Positions 6,464-11,673 of a DNA stretch of 11,673 bases are shown piece after piece. How positions within the stretch are numbered: position 1 is the first letter of the stretch; each line of letters opens with the position of its first letter. The position numbers and the translations under genes were made by a program. The DNA comes from UBA1231 sp045652765 (GTDB lineage: Bacteria; Bacillota_I; Bacilli_A; ML615J-28; CAG-313). The DNA is taken from assembly GCA_045652765.1 (NCBI GenBank), contig JAZOLG010000012.1:1-11673 (forward strand). The letters run 5' to 3'. The notes under the pieces were generated by a model. It was not told the DNA's origin and did no database searches. It was given only the letters and a program-made list of their open reading frames with translations.

Positions 6464-7270
6464 ATGAAACTACATTCTCCAGCAAAATTAAATTTAATAT
6501 TAAAAATAGTAGGCAAAACATCAAATAACTATCATTTATTAGAAATGTTAAACACTAAAATTGATTTACAAGATGAAATTGAAATATTGGAATCAAATGA
6601 AACACATATATCATATGATAAATATAATATAGATAAAGACAAAGACACAATTTATAAAACTATCACATCATTTATAAATGAATATAATATCCCACATCAA
6701 TCTATATATATAAAAAAGAATATACCTGTCGGAGCAGGATTGGGCGGTGTAAGTTCTGATATTGCTACAATTATCAAATATTTGAATGAACAATATCAAT
6801 TGAAATTGACTCAACATGAATTAATAGATTTTGTACTACCATTTGGAACAGATATATGTTATTTGCTACATGATCAAAAAGCGATAGTTAGTGGTGTTGG
6901 TGAGATTATTGAACCTCTAGAATATAAAATAAATAAACATGTATTGCTTATTAATCCCAATATTTTGGTGGAAACAAAATATATATATAGCAATGTAGAA
7001 AAAATATCACAAAATAAGATAAATAAAACATATATATATAATAATGACATTACTCAAATATTAGAAAATGATTTGGAAAATGTAGTGTTCAAATGTTTTC
7101 CGAAAATTAAAAAAATTTATGATGAATTAAAAAAATATTTAGATAATATTCATATGAGTGGAAGTGGTTCAACTTTATATAGTTTGATCGATGAAAAAGA
7201 TATAAAACTAGTAGATATTCTAAAAGATAAATATCCTAATTTCTTCATTGGAATCTACAATATAATATAG
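6464..7270 (+). CDS. ispE: 4-diphosphocytidyl-2-C-methyl-D-erythritol kinase
   Basis: A 268-residue GHMP kinase of the MEP isoprenoid pathway; it phosphorylates the 2-hydroxyl of CDP-methylerythritol using ATP. Motifs: S-P-A-K-L-N-L (5-11, catalytic Lys8), Y-H-L-L-E-M-L (23-29), the ATP-binding P-V-G-A-G-L-G-G-V-S-S-D (88-99), G-T-D (128-130, catalytic Asp130) and M-S-G-S-G-S-T-L-Y (231-239). In motif 2 the third Gly of the usual GGGSSD is Val, and GSGPT is GSGST, so the gene is diverged but keeps the catalytic residues. It is somewhat shorter than B. subtilis IspE (289). The coding sequence is very AT-rich with many ATA and TAT codons. GAGGT at 6455-6459 overlaps the yabG stop, suggesting coupled translation. 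The ksgA-yabG-ispE order follows Bacillus, with veg and sspF absent. Confidence 0.93.
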   Translation: MKLHSPAKLNLILKIVGKTSNNYHLLEMLNTKIDLQDEIEILESNETHISYDKYNIDKDKDTIYKTITSFINEYNIPHQSIYIKKNIPVGAGLGGVSSDIATIIKYLNEQYQLKLTQHELIDFVLPFGTDICYLLHDQKAIVSGVGEIIEPLEYKINKHVLLINPNILVETKYIYSNVEKISQNKINKTYIYNNDITQILENDLENVVFKCFPKIKKIYDELKKYLDNIHMSGSGSTLYSLIDEKDIKLVDILKDKYPNFFIGIYNII

Positions 7271-7284
7271 AAAGGGTTAAAAGT

Positions 7285-7932
7285 ATGGAAAACGATAAAG
7301 AAATCCAAGAACAAACAAATCAAGAACAAATTAAACAAGAAGAATTAAACCAAATAGAACAAGAAACTGAAGTATATGAAGATCCACAAAAATTAGCAAA
7401 AGAAGAATTGAATAATGAAGCAGGAATCGAATTTTATCAGTCGTTAGAAAAAGAAGATATATTAGAGATGAATTTATTTTTAATTAAACACGATTCTAGC
7501 TCATATGTTAAAAGAGCTTTCTTATTATTTGTTGGAGCATTGTTTATTATTATGCCGATAATTAATCAGGCAAGATATTACATGATTGCGTTAGGTGCAA
7601 TACTTGTCATTTATTCAACTGTTTTATATACGTTGTTAAGAGTTGCCTACTTAAAAAGTAGAATTTCAAAAAATCCACCTGAGCCATTAGAAATAAATGT
7701 TAAAATCGGTAGTAAACATATTAGATATCAACTGGTTGAAGAAACTGACAGTCCAATTGTTTCGTTTGAACATATATATAAAGTAGTGAAAAACAAAGAG
7801 TACTTATATTTATTTATTAATAGATATTCAATAATAGTATTAAAATTAGATTCAATAGAAGAAAAAGATGAAGTGATTAAGATGATGAAAGAACGTTATT
7901 TGTCACGAAAGGCATACTTTGAAAATAAATAA
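7285..7932 (+). CDS. YcxB-like membrane protein with an acidic N-terminal tail
   Basis: 215 residues. The first ~47 are charged and Gln/Glu/Asn-rich with no Cys (likely disordered or coiled). Two membrane helices follow at about 78-94 and 99-120, with a short turn holding N-Q-A-R between them. The C-terminal ~95 residues form a beta-rich cytoplasmic domain (about 134-195) with S-F-E-H-I-Y-K-V-V-K-N-K-E-Y-L-Y-L-F-I, then S-I-I-V-L-K. This layout and the last motif resemble the YcxB family of Firmicutes membrane proteins (W-x-D-I-x-K-V...L-Y-I...I-I-P), whose function is not known. It occupies the place where B. subtilis has purR and yabJ between ispE and spoVG. AAAGGG (7271-7276) lies 8 bases before the ATG, and there is a 14-base gap from ispE, so it is probably the last gene of that operon. 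Confidence 0.65.
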   Translation: MENDKEIQEQTNQEQIKQEELNQIEQETEVYEDPQKLAKEELNNEAGIEFYQSLEKEDILEMNLFLIKHDSSSYVKRAFLLFVGALFIIMPIINQARYYMIALGAILVIYSTVLYTLLRVAYLKSRISKNPPEPLEINVKIGSKHIRYQLVEETDSPIVSFEHIYKVVKNKEYLYLFINRYSIIVLKLDSIEEKDEVIKMMKERYLSRKAYFENK

Positions 7933-7933
7933 C

Positions 7934-7962
7934 TTGCATTTTTTAAAATGCCATGTTATAAT
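7934..7962 (+). promoter_or_regulatory. Promoter of spoVG
   Basis: -35 TTGCAT (7934-7939), a 17-base spacer and -10 TATAAT (7957-7962) with an extended -10 (TG at 7954-7955). It starts 2 bases after the stop of the upstream gene. Confidence 0.85.
7936..7951 (+). promoter_or_regulatory. Palindrome inside the spoVG promoter, possible operator
   Basis: GCATTTTTTAAAATGC: 7-bp arms separated by TT, overlapping the -35 box and reaching into the spacer. It is not followed by a T-run, so it is not a standard terminator for the upstream gene. A regulator binding here would block the promoter; this is inferred. Confidence 0.45.
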
Positions 7963-8002
7963 ATATTTACAAAGGAAGAAAGGATAAAGGAAACGATATT
8001 TT

Positions 8003-8254
8003 ATGAAAATCACTGACGTGAAAATCAAAAAAATTGAAGGCGAAAGTCGTGTTAAAGCGGTTGCTGCCGTAACATTTGATGATTGTTTTGCAGTTCATGG
8101 CATTAACGTTATTGATGGGCAAAAAGGAATGTTCATCGCAATGCCAAGCAGAAAAATCAGCGAAAATGTATTCTTGGATATAGTGCATCCAACAAATAGT
8201 GAAACTCGCAAAATGATTGAAGAAGCTATTTTTGCTGCCATGGAAAAAGAATAA
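8003..8254 (+). CDS. spoVG: SpoVG, RNA-binding regulatory protein
   Basis: An 83-residue SpoVG, a small dimeric nucleic-acid-binding regulator known from septation and sporulation control in Bacillus and from virulence regulation in other Firmicutes. It matches the family from the start: M-K-I-T-D-V-K-I-K-K-I, then V-H-G-I-N-V-I-D-G-Q-K-G-M-F-I-A-M-P-S-R-K, then D-I-V-H-P-T-N-S-E-T-R. The last ~14 residues of the 97-residue B. subtilis protein (an acidic tail) are absent; the conserved fold is complete. It has its own promoter and terminator and is therefore a single-gene unit. AAAGGA (7987-7992) is 10 bases before the ATG. As in Bacillus it lies between the ispE cluster and prs. Confidence 0.95.
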   Translation: MKITDVKIKKIEGESRVKAVAAVTFDDCFAVHGINVIDGQKGMFIAMPSRKISENVFLDIVHPTNSETRKMIEEAIFAAMEKE

Positions 8255-8257
8255 AAT

Positions 8258-8290
8258 TGAACCACCGAGTAGGTGGTTTATTTTTTTTAT
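8258..8290 (+). terminator. Rho-independent terminator after spoVG
   Basis: AACCACC (8260-8266), loop GAGTA, GGTGGTT (8272-8278), with two flanking pairs, then TTTTTTTT from 8281. It starts three bases after the stop codon. Confidence 0.93.
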
Positions 8291-8300
8291 TTAATAATAG

Positions 8301-8329
8301 TTGTTTTAAAAAAACAAATAGTGTATAAT
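8301..8329 (+). promoter_or_regulatory. Promoter of the split transketolase-prs operon
   Basis: -35 TTGTTT (8301-8306), a 17-base spacer and -10 TATAAT (8324-8329). Unlike the other promoters here it lacks a correctly spaced TGn. The predicted transcript start near 8336 rules out translation from the ATG at 8334 and supports 8352. Confidence 0.78.
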
Positions 8330-8351
8330 AATAATGAAGAAGAGGTGTCCA

Positions 8352-9158
8352 ATGAAGAACTTAACTCAAATTGCTAAAGAAATAAGAATACTTACATTAA
8401 AATGTGTTAATTCATTTGGTTCGGGTCATATAGGTGGTAGCTTATCAATAGCTGACGTTTTGACTGTGTTATATTTTGATGTTATGAATATTGATCCAAA
8501 AGAACCAAAAAAAGAAAATCGTGATCGACTAGTTGTATCAAAAGGACACGCAGGACCTGTTGTTTACGCTACTCTGGCACATAGAGGATATTTTCCGGAA
8601 GATGAATTATTAACGCTAAATAAAATTGGTACCAATTTACCAAGCCATTGTGATATGAACAAAGTAATTGGTGTTGATATGACGACTGGTTCATTGGGAC
8701 AAGGAATATCTTGTGCTGTTGGAATAGCGTTAGGATCTAAAATTAAAAAAGATAACGCATATATATATTCAATAATCGGTGATGGTGAATCTCAAGAAGG
8801 TCAGGTTTGGGAAGCTATGATGTTTGCTGCAAACAAAAAACTTGATAATTTAATTGCGTTCTTAGATTACAATCATTTGCAAATTGATGGTACTATTGAA
8901 GAAGTAAATGATTGTGGTTCAATGGAACAAAGATTCGCAAGTTTTGGATGGGATACATATTCAATTGATGGACATGATTTAAAATTAATTAAAGAAACAA
9001 TTGAAAAAGCTAAACTTGTTAAAGATAAACCACATATGATTGTATTAAATACATTAAAGGGTAAAGGCGTTTCATTTATTGAAGCGGTTCCTGATAAGAA
9101 CCATAGTATGCCTATTACTAAAGAAGATTTAGAAAAAGCATTAGAAGAATTAAAATAG
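8352..9158 (+). CDS. Transketolase, N-terminal (thiamine pyrophosphate-binding) subunit
   Basis: 268 residues, equal to the first half of a normal transketolase. Transketolase moves two-carbon units between sugar phosphates in the pentose phosphate pathway and needs thiamine diphosphate. Visible: S-G-H-I-G-G-S (24-30), V-S-K-G-H-A (62-67), the cofactor motif from G-D-G (143-145) to N174, and W-D-T-Y-S-I-D-G-H-D. The start at 8352 is chosen because AGAGGTG (8341-8347) lies just before it. An ATG 18 bases upstream is in frame but precedes the likely transcript start and has no ribosome binding site. The second half is a separate gene 10 bases downstream, an arrangement known from archaea and many anaerobic Firmicutes. 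A related split enzyme acting on apulose 4-phosphate is an alternative, but no apulose genes are nearby. Confidence 0.93.
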   Translation: MKNLTQIAKEIRILTLKCVNSFGSGHIGGSLSIADVLTVLYFDVMNIDPKEPKKENRDRLVVSKGHAGPVVYATLAHRGYFPEDELLTLNKIGTNLPSHCDMNKVIGVDMTTGSLGQGISCAVGIALGSKIKKDNAYIYSIIGDGESQEGQVWEAMMFAANKKLDNLIAFLDYNHLQIDGTIEEVNDCGSMEQRFASFGWDTYSIDGHDLKLIKETIEKAKLVKDKPHMIVLNTLKGKGVSFIEAVPDKNHSMPITKEDLEKALEELK

Positions 9159-9168
9159 GTGAATATAT

Positions 9169-10098
9169 ATGGAATTTAGACAAGCGTTTTATAAAGTACT
9201 TAAAGAATTAATGGAAAAAGATGAACGCATTTGCGTTTTAGATGCTGATTTGGCTAAACCAAATGGAACATATCCTTTATATAAGGAATTTCCGGATAGA
9301 TGTTATAATGTTGGAATTGCAGAGGCTAATATGATAAGTATTGCTGCTGGCCTTTCTAGTTATGGTTTTATTCCGTTTATATTTACGTTTGCTCCTTTTG
9401 CTACAAGAAGAACATGTGATCAAATTGCAGTATCACTTGCGTATTCAATGCAGAAAGCAATTATTGTTGGAACAGATCCTGGAATTACTGCTGAAAATAA
9501 TGGTGGAACACATATGGCTTTCGAAGATGTTTCTGTCATGCGTGCCATACCTAGAGTATTAATTTACGACGCAGTGGATGCATATCAATTAAGTCTTGCT
9601 ATACCACAATTATTGGAATATGATGGTGTTGTATATATAAGAATGCCAAGAAAATTATATCCAGACGTTTATGAAGAAGGATACCAATTTAAGCTTGGTT
9701 ATGCTGATGTATTAAAGGAAGGAAAAGATTTAACTATTTTTGCTAGTGGTACAATGGTTGCTGAAGCGGTTAAAACTATTCCTGTTTTAAAAGAAAATGG
9801 AATCGATGCAGAATTAATCTCTCTAAATACATTAAAACCTTTAGATGAGGAAACAATCATTAATTCTGTTAATAAAACAAATAAAGCTATAGTTTATGAA
9901 AATCACTCTGTAATAGGAGGAGCTTACGGTGCTGTTTCTGAATTGCTTTGTTCTAAAAGACCGACATTAATGAAAGCAATCGGAATTCAAGATGAATTTG
10001 GTCAAACTGGGAAATACAAAGAATTATTAGAAGAATATAAATTAGATGCACAAAATGTCGCACAAGAAATAATCGAATTTGCTAAAAATACTAAATAG
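9169..10098 (+). CDS. Transketolase, C-terminal subunit
   Basis: 309 residues carrying the pyrimidine-binding and C-terminal domains of transketolase. Visible: V-L-D-A-D-L (23-28), N-V-G-I-A-E-A-N-M (47-55) with Glu52, the residue that activates the cofactor, F-A-T-R-R-T-C-D-Q-I (77-86), G-G-T-H-M-A-F-E-D (112-120) with His115, then an alpha/beta domain (about 185-305) with Y-E-N-H-S-V-I-G-G-A-Y-G. It must pair with the preceding gene product to make an active site. AGGTGA (9157-9162) overlaps the stop of the first subunit, which favours balanced production. In this place between spoVG and prs B. subtilis has glmU. The operon with prs suggests that its main job is ribose-5-phosphate supply. 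Confidence 0.93.
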   Translation: MEFRQAFYKVLKELMEKDERICVLDADLAKPNGTYPLYKEFPDRCYNVGIAEANMISIAAGLSSYGFIPFIFTFAPFATRRTCDQIAVSLAYSMQKAIIVGTDPGITAENNGGTHMAFEDVSVMRAIPRVLIYDAVDAYQLSLAIPQLLEYDGVVYIRMPRKLYPDVYEEGYQFKLGYADVLKEGKDLTIFASGTMVAEAVKTIPVLKENGIDAELISLNTLKPLDEETIINSVNKTNKAIVYENHSVIGGAYGAVSELLCSKRPTLMKAIGIQDEFGQTGKYKELLEEYKLDAQNVAQEIIEFAKNTK

Positions 10099-10111
10099 GA
10101 GAATAACAAAA

Positions 10112-11086
10112 ATGGCAACAATACATGGTAAAAAAATTAAAATCTTTTCTTTAAATTCTAATCCAAAACTTGCAGAGGAAATTGCAGAATACGTTGGAGT
10201 GGAACTTTCTAAATGTCAAATAACTAGATTTGCAGATGGAGAAGTACAAATTAATATTGATGAAACTGTAAGAGGACATTCTGTTTTCTTAATTCAATCT
10301 ACTAACAAACCAGTTAATGAAAATTATATGGAATTATTTATAATGATTGATGCTTTAAAAAGAGCTTCAGCAAAATCAATCAATGTTGTAATGCCTTATT
10401 ATGGATATTCAAGACAAGACAGAAAAGCTGCATCAAGACAACCTATTTCTGCTAAACTAATGGCTGACTTATTACAAAAAGCAGGTGCTAATCGCGTTAT
10501 CTGTATGGATTTGCATGCTGATCAAATTCAAGGGTTCTTTGATATCCCTATTGATAATTTTAGGGCGTTACCAATTTTTGCAGAATATTTTGTAAATAAA
10601 AAATTAGAAGATGTGGTTGTAATTTCTCCAGACCATGGTGGAACTACACGCGCTAGAAGATTGGCTGATGCAATTGATGCTCCTATTGCTATTATTGATA
10701 AACGTCGTCCTAAACCAAATGTAGCACAAGTAATGAATCTTATTGGTGAAGTAGAAGGAAAAAATTGTGTTATTATAGATGATATTGTTGACACTGCTGG
10801 AACATTAGTTGCTGCCGTTGATGTATTAAAGAAAAAAGGTGCTAAATCAGTATATTGCTGCTGTACACATCCTATCTTATCTGATCCAGCAACTGAAAGA
10901 ATTGCTAATAGCGCTTTATCTGAATTTGTTACAACAAATACAATTGCTTTAAGCGATGATATAAAAGAAAAAGCCCGTGTTGTTCAATTGTCTGTTGCAA
11001 GTACTTTGGGACAAGGTATTTTGAATATCGTTGATGACAAAGCAGTTAGTGACTTGTTTACATATCAAGGACATCATGAAAAATAA
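10112..11086 (+). CDS. prs: Ribose-phosphate pyrophosphokinase (PRPP synthetase)
   Basis: 324 residues, class I PRPP synthetase, which makes phosphoribosyl pyrophosphate from ribose 5-phosphate and ATP for purine, pyrimidine, NAD, His and Trp synthesis. Motifs: I-T-R-F-A-D-G-E (37-44), Y-Y-G-Y-S-R-Q-D-R-K (96-105, ATP contacts), D-L-H-A-D-Q-I-Q-G-F-F (133-143), S-P-D-H-G-G-T-T-R-A-R (172-182) and the PRPP loop V-I-I-D-D-I-V-D-T-A-G-T (220-231). Length is normal (about 315-325). The start at 10112 has AGGAG (10097-10101) upstream, overlapping the stop of the transketolase subunit. An in-frame ATG at 10079 lies inside that gene and is not used. A run of three Cys (249-251) in the flexible region before T-H-P is slightly unusual. 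The last 11 bases overlap a small gene. Confidence 0.97.
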   Translation: MATIHGKKIKIFSLNSNPKLAEEIAEYVGVELSKCQITRFADGEVQINIDETVRGHSVFLIQSTNKPVNENYMELFIMIDALKRASAKSINVVMPYYGYSRQDRKAASRQPISAKLMADLLQKAGANRVICMDLHADQIQGFFDIPIDNFRALPIFAEYFVNKKLEDVVVISPDHGGTTRARRLADAIDAPIAIIDKRRPKPNVAQVMNLIGEVEGKNCVIIDDIVDTAGTLVAAVDVLKKKGAKSVYCCCTHPILSDPATERIANSALSEFVTTNTIALSDDIKEKARVVQLSVASTLGQGILNIVDDKAVSDLFTYQGHHEK

Positions 11087-11261
11087 CATTTACTATAAAG
11101 GGTTTCCAAATAATCTACGCATAGCTAGAAGAAAAGTGGAAAACGAAGAAATTCAAGATAAAATTAATTCACTAATAAAAAAAGTGAAAAACAATAAAAA
11201 AAATCAAAATGTATATTTATCAGAGTATTTAAGCAAATCTAAACTTATTGGAAAATTATAA
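11076..11261 (+). CDS. Unrecognised small basic protein overlapping the prs end
   Basis: 61 residues, strongly basic (many Lys, with R-I-A-R-R-K near the start and K-K-V-K-N-N-K-K in the middle), no Cys, no membrane helix; the centre (about 20-40) looks helical. The ATG at 11076 overlaps prs by 11 bases in another frame and has AAGGA (11067-11071) in front, and the TAA touches the operon terminator. These three points make it a likely real gene, translated with prs. An in-frame ATG at 11031 would mean a 56-base overlap and has no better ribosome site. I do not recognise the family. It is not the ctc or pth gene found after prs in Bacillus. The basic character would suit RNA or ribosome binding, but that is a guess. 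Confidence 0.6.
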   Translation: MKNNIYYKGFPNNLRIARRKVENEEIQDKINSLIKKVKNNKKNQNVYLSEYLSKSKLIGKL

Positions 11262-11294
11262 AATACCTCATTTAAATGAGGTATTTTTTTTATT
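11261..11294 (+). terminator. Rho-independent terminator of the transketolase-prs operon
   Basis: A perfect 13-bp palindrome (11261-11273 with 11274-11286, core TACCTCATT/AATGAGGTA) followed by TTTTTATT after the stem's own T run. It overlaps the stop codon of the 61-residue gene and separates this operon from the rRNA promoter. Confidence 0.93.
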
Positions 11295-11314
11295 AAAAAA
11301 GCATACAATATATA

Positions 11315-11361
11315 GGTAAAAAAATAATTTTAAAAAAATTTATAAATATTTATTATATTTC
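11315..11361 (+). promoter_or_regulatory. A/T-tract region upstream of the rRNA promoter (UP element)
   Basis: Phased A and T tracts (AAAAAAATAATTTTAAAAAAATTT, split as AAAAAAATAATTTT and AAAAAAATTT, then more) directly before the -35 box, with almost no G or C. This is typical of UP elements that bind the alpha subunit at strong rRNA promoters. The whole gap 11295-11466 holds only this, the promoter and the leader. Confidence 0.65.
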
Positions 11362-11390
11362 TTGACAAATAATAATGGTTTTGGTATAAT
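11362..11390 (+). promoter_or_regulatory. rRNA operon promoter
   Basis: -35 TTGACA (11362-11367), exact consensus, a 17-base spacer and -10 TATAAT (11385-11390), exact consensus, with TG at 11382-11383 (extended -10). The transcript is expected to begin near 11397. Confidence 0.95.
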
Positions 11391-11398
11391 ATTAAAGC

Positions 11399-11418
11399 AA
11401 TGTGCAAGAACGCACATT
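11399..11418 (+). promoter_or_regulatory. boxB-like hairpin in the rRNA leader
   Basis: AATGTGC (11399-11405), loop AAGAAC, GCACATT (11412-11418). It is placed just before boxA, as in rRNA antitermination leaders. Confidence 0.65.
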
Positions 11419-11424
11419 TACAAG

Positions 11425-11442
11425 GTCTTTGAAAACTGAACA
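11425..11442 (+). promoter_or_regulatory. boxA antitermination site in the rRNA leader
   Basis: GTCTTTGAAAACTGAACA matches the boxA region found before 16S in Firmicutes rRNA operons (KTCTTTGAAAACT), the target of NusB/NusE for antitermination of untranslated transcripts. Confidence 0.8.
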
Positions 11443-11466
11443 GAACAAAAAGAGCAGGATAAACTT

Positions 11467-11673
11467 TTTATTGAGAGTTTGATCCTGGCTCAGGATTAAC
11501 GCTGGCGGCATGCCTAATACATGCAAGTCGAACGAGAGTAGCAATACTCTAGTGGCGAACGGGTGAGTAACACGTGGGTAACCTGCCCATAAGACGAGGA
11601 TAACTATTGGAAACGATAGCTAAAACTGGATAGTATATTTTGGGGCATCCCGAAATATTTAAAAGTCCTTAAC
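11467..11673 (+). rRNA. 16S ribosomal RNA, 5' part (runs off the window)
   Basis: AGAGTTTGATCCTGGCTCAG (11474-11493) is the universal bacterial 16S start region (E. coli position 8 onward), placing the mature 5' end near 11467. The conserved GCCTAATACATGCAAGTCGA (11512-11531) and GGCGAACGGGTGAGTAACAC follow. The V1 helix is very short, a GAGTA/TACTC stem with a GCAA tetraloop. About 207 nt of roughly 1500 are present. The sequence type points to Bacilli of the Mollicutes/Erysipelotrichia side; finer placement from this stretch is not safe. Confidence 0.97.

Noticed and set aside
8334..8351. Earlier ATG for the first transketolase subunit
   Set aside because: It precedes the predicted transcript start, and the ribosome binding site lies downstream of it; 8352 is the better start.
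9341..9562. 73-codon Leu-rich ORF within the second transketolase gene
   Set aside because: Alternate frame of a conserved gene; the Leu-rich composition is a by-product of the AT-rich codons.
10079..10111. Earlier ATG for prs inside the transketolase gene
   Set aside because: AGGAG at 10097 and the family's usual N-terminus support 10112.

Overview
ORGANISM. The window is AT-rich DNA from a low-GC Gram-positive bacterium. It ends in the first ~200 nt of a 16S rRNA gene whose start (GGATTAACGCTGGCGGCATGCC, written here as two motifs GGATTAACGC and TGGCGGCATGCC) and very short V1 stem look like the Mollicutes/Erysipelotrichia side of the Bacilli, perhaps an uncultured gut lineage such as RF39. 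That placement is tentative. TGG encodes Trp and TGA is used as a stop (yabG), so the standard bacterial code applies rather than the mycoplasma code. Gene order partly matches the Bacillus subtilis ksgA-yabG-(veg-sspF)-ispE-purR-yabJ-spoVG-glmU-prs segment, with losses and replacements.

LAYOUT. (1) 2-1261: the C-terminal 419 residues of a large, probably secreted, multidomain protein with two copies of an H-x-H...C-x-C linker, closed by a strong terminator. (2) 1326-4217: an extended -10 promoter, then two tandem DHH/DHHA1 phosphoesterases (NrnA-like), surE overlapping by one base, and a 62-codon GTG-start gene that I identify as a short BofA (inhibitor of pro-sigma-K processing). (3) 4259-7932: a promoter, rpoE (RNA polymerase delta), an intercistronic terminator or attenuator, then ksgA, yabG, ispE and a YcxB-like membrane protein. 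(4) 7934-8280: spoVG with its own promoter and terminator. (5) 8301-11290: a promoter, a transketolase split into two genes, prs, and an unrecognised 61-codon gene overlapping the prs end, then a terminator. (6) 11321-11673: an rRNA operon promoter with an A/T-rich upstream region, boxB/boxA-like leader signals and the 5' part of 16S rRNA. All genes are on the + strand, and no gene-free stretch exceeds about 205 nt.

HOW THE GENES WORK TOGETHER. The nrnA pair and surE form a nucleotide-recycling module (short RNA or pAp to mononucleotides to nucleosides). The split transketolase can supply ribose-5-phosphate, which Prs turns into PRPP. ksgA, rpoE and the rRNA operon belong to ribosome and transcription functions, and ispE belongs to the MEP isoprenoid pathway. 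BofA, YabG and SpoVG together are a sporulation signature. BofA and YabG are both tied to the late mother-cell sigma-K stage, and YabG keeps its expected His and Cys residues while BofA keeps its three key polar residues. This is the most interesting point in the window: an organism with a Mollicutes-like 16S start that appears to keep late sporulation genes, embedded in housekeeping operons. I found no CRISPR array, tRNA, IS element or clearly novel multi-gene system.
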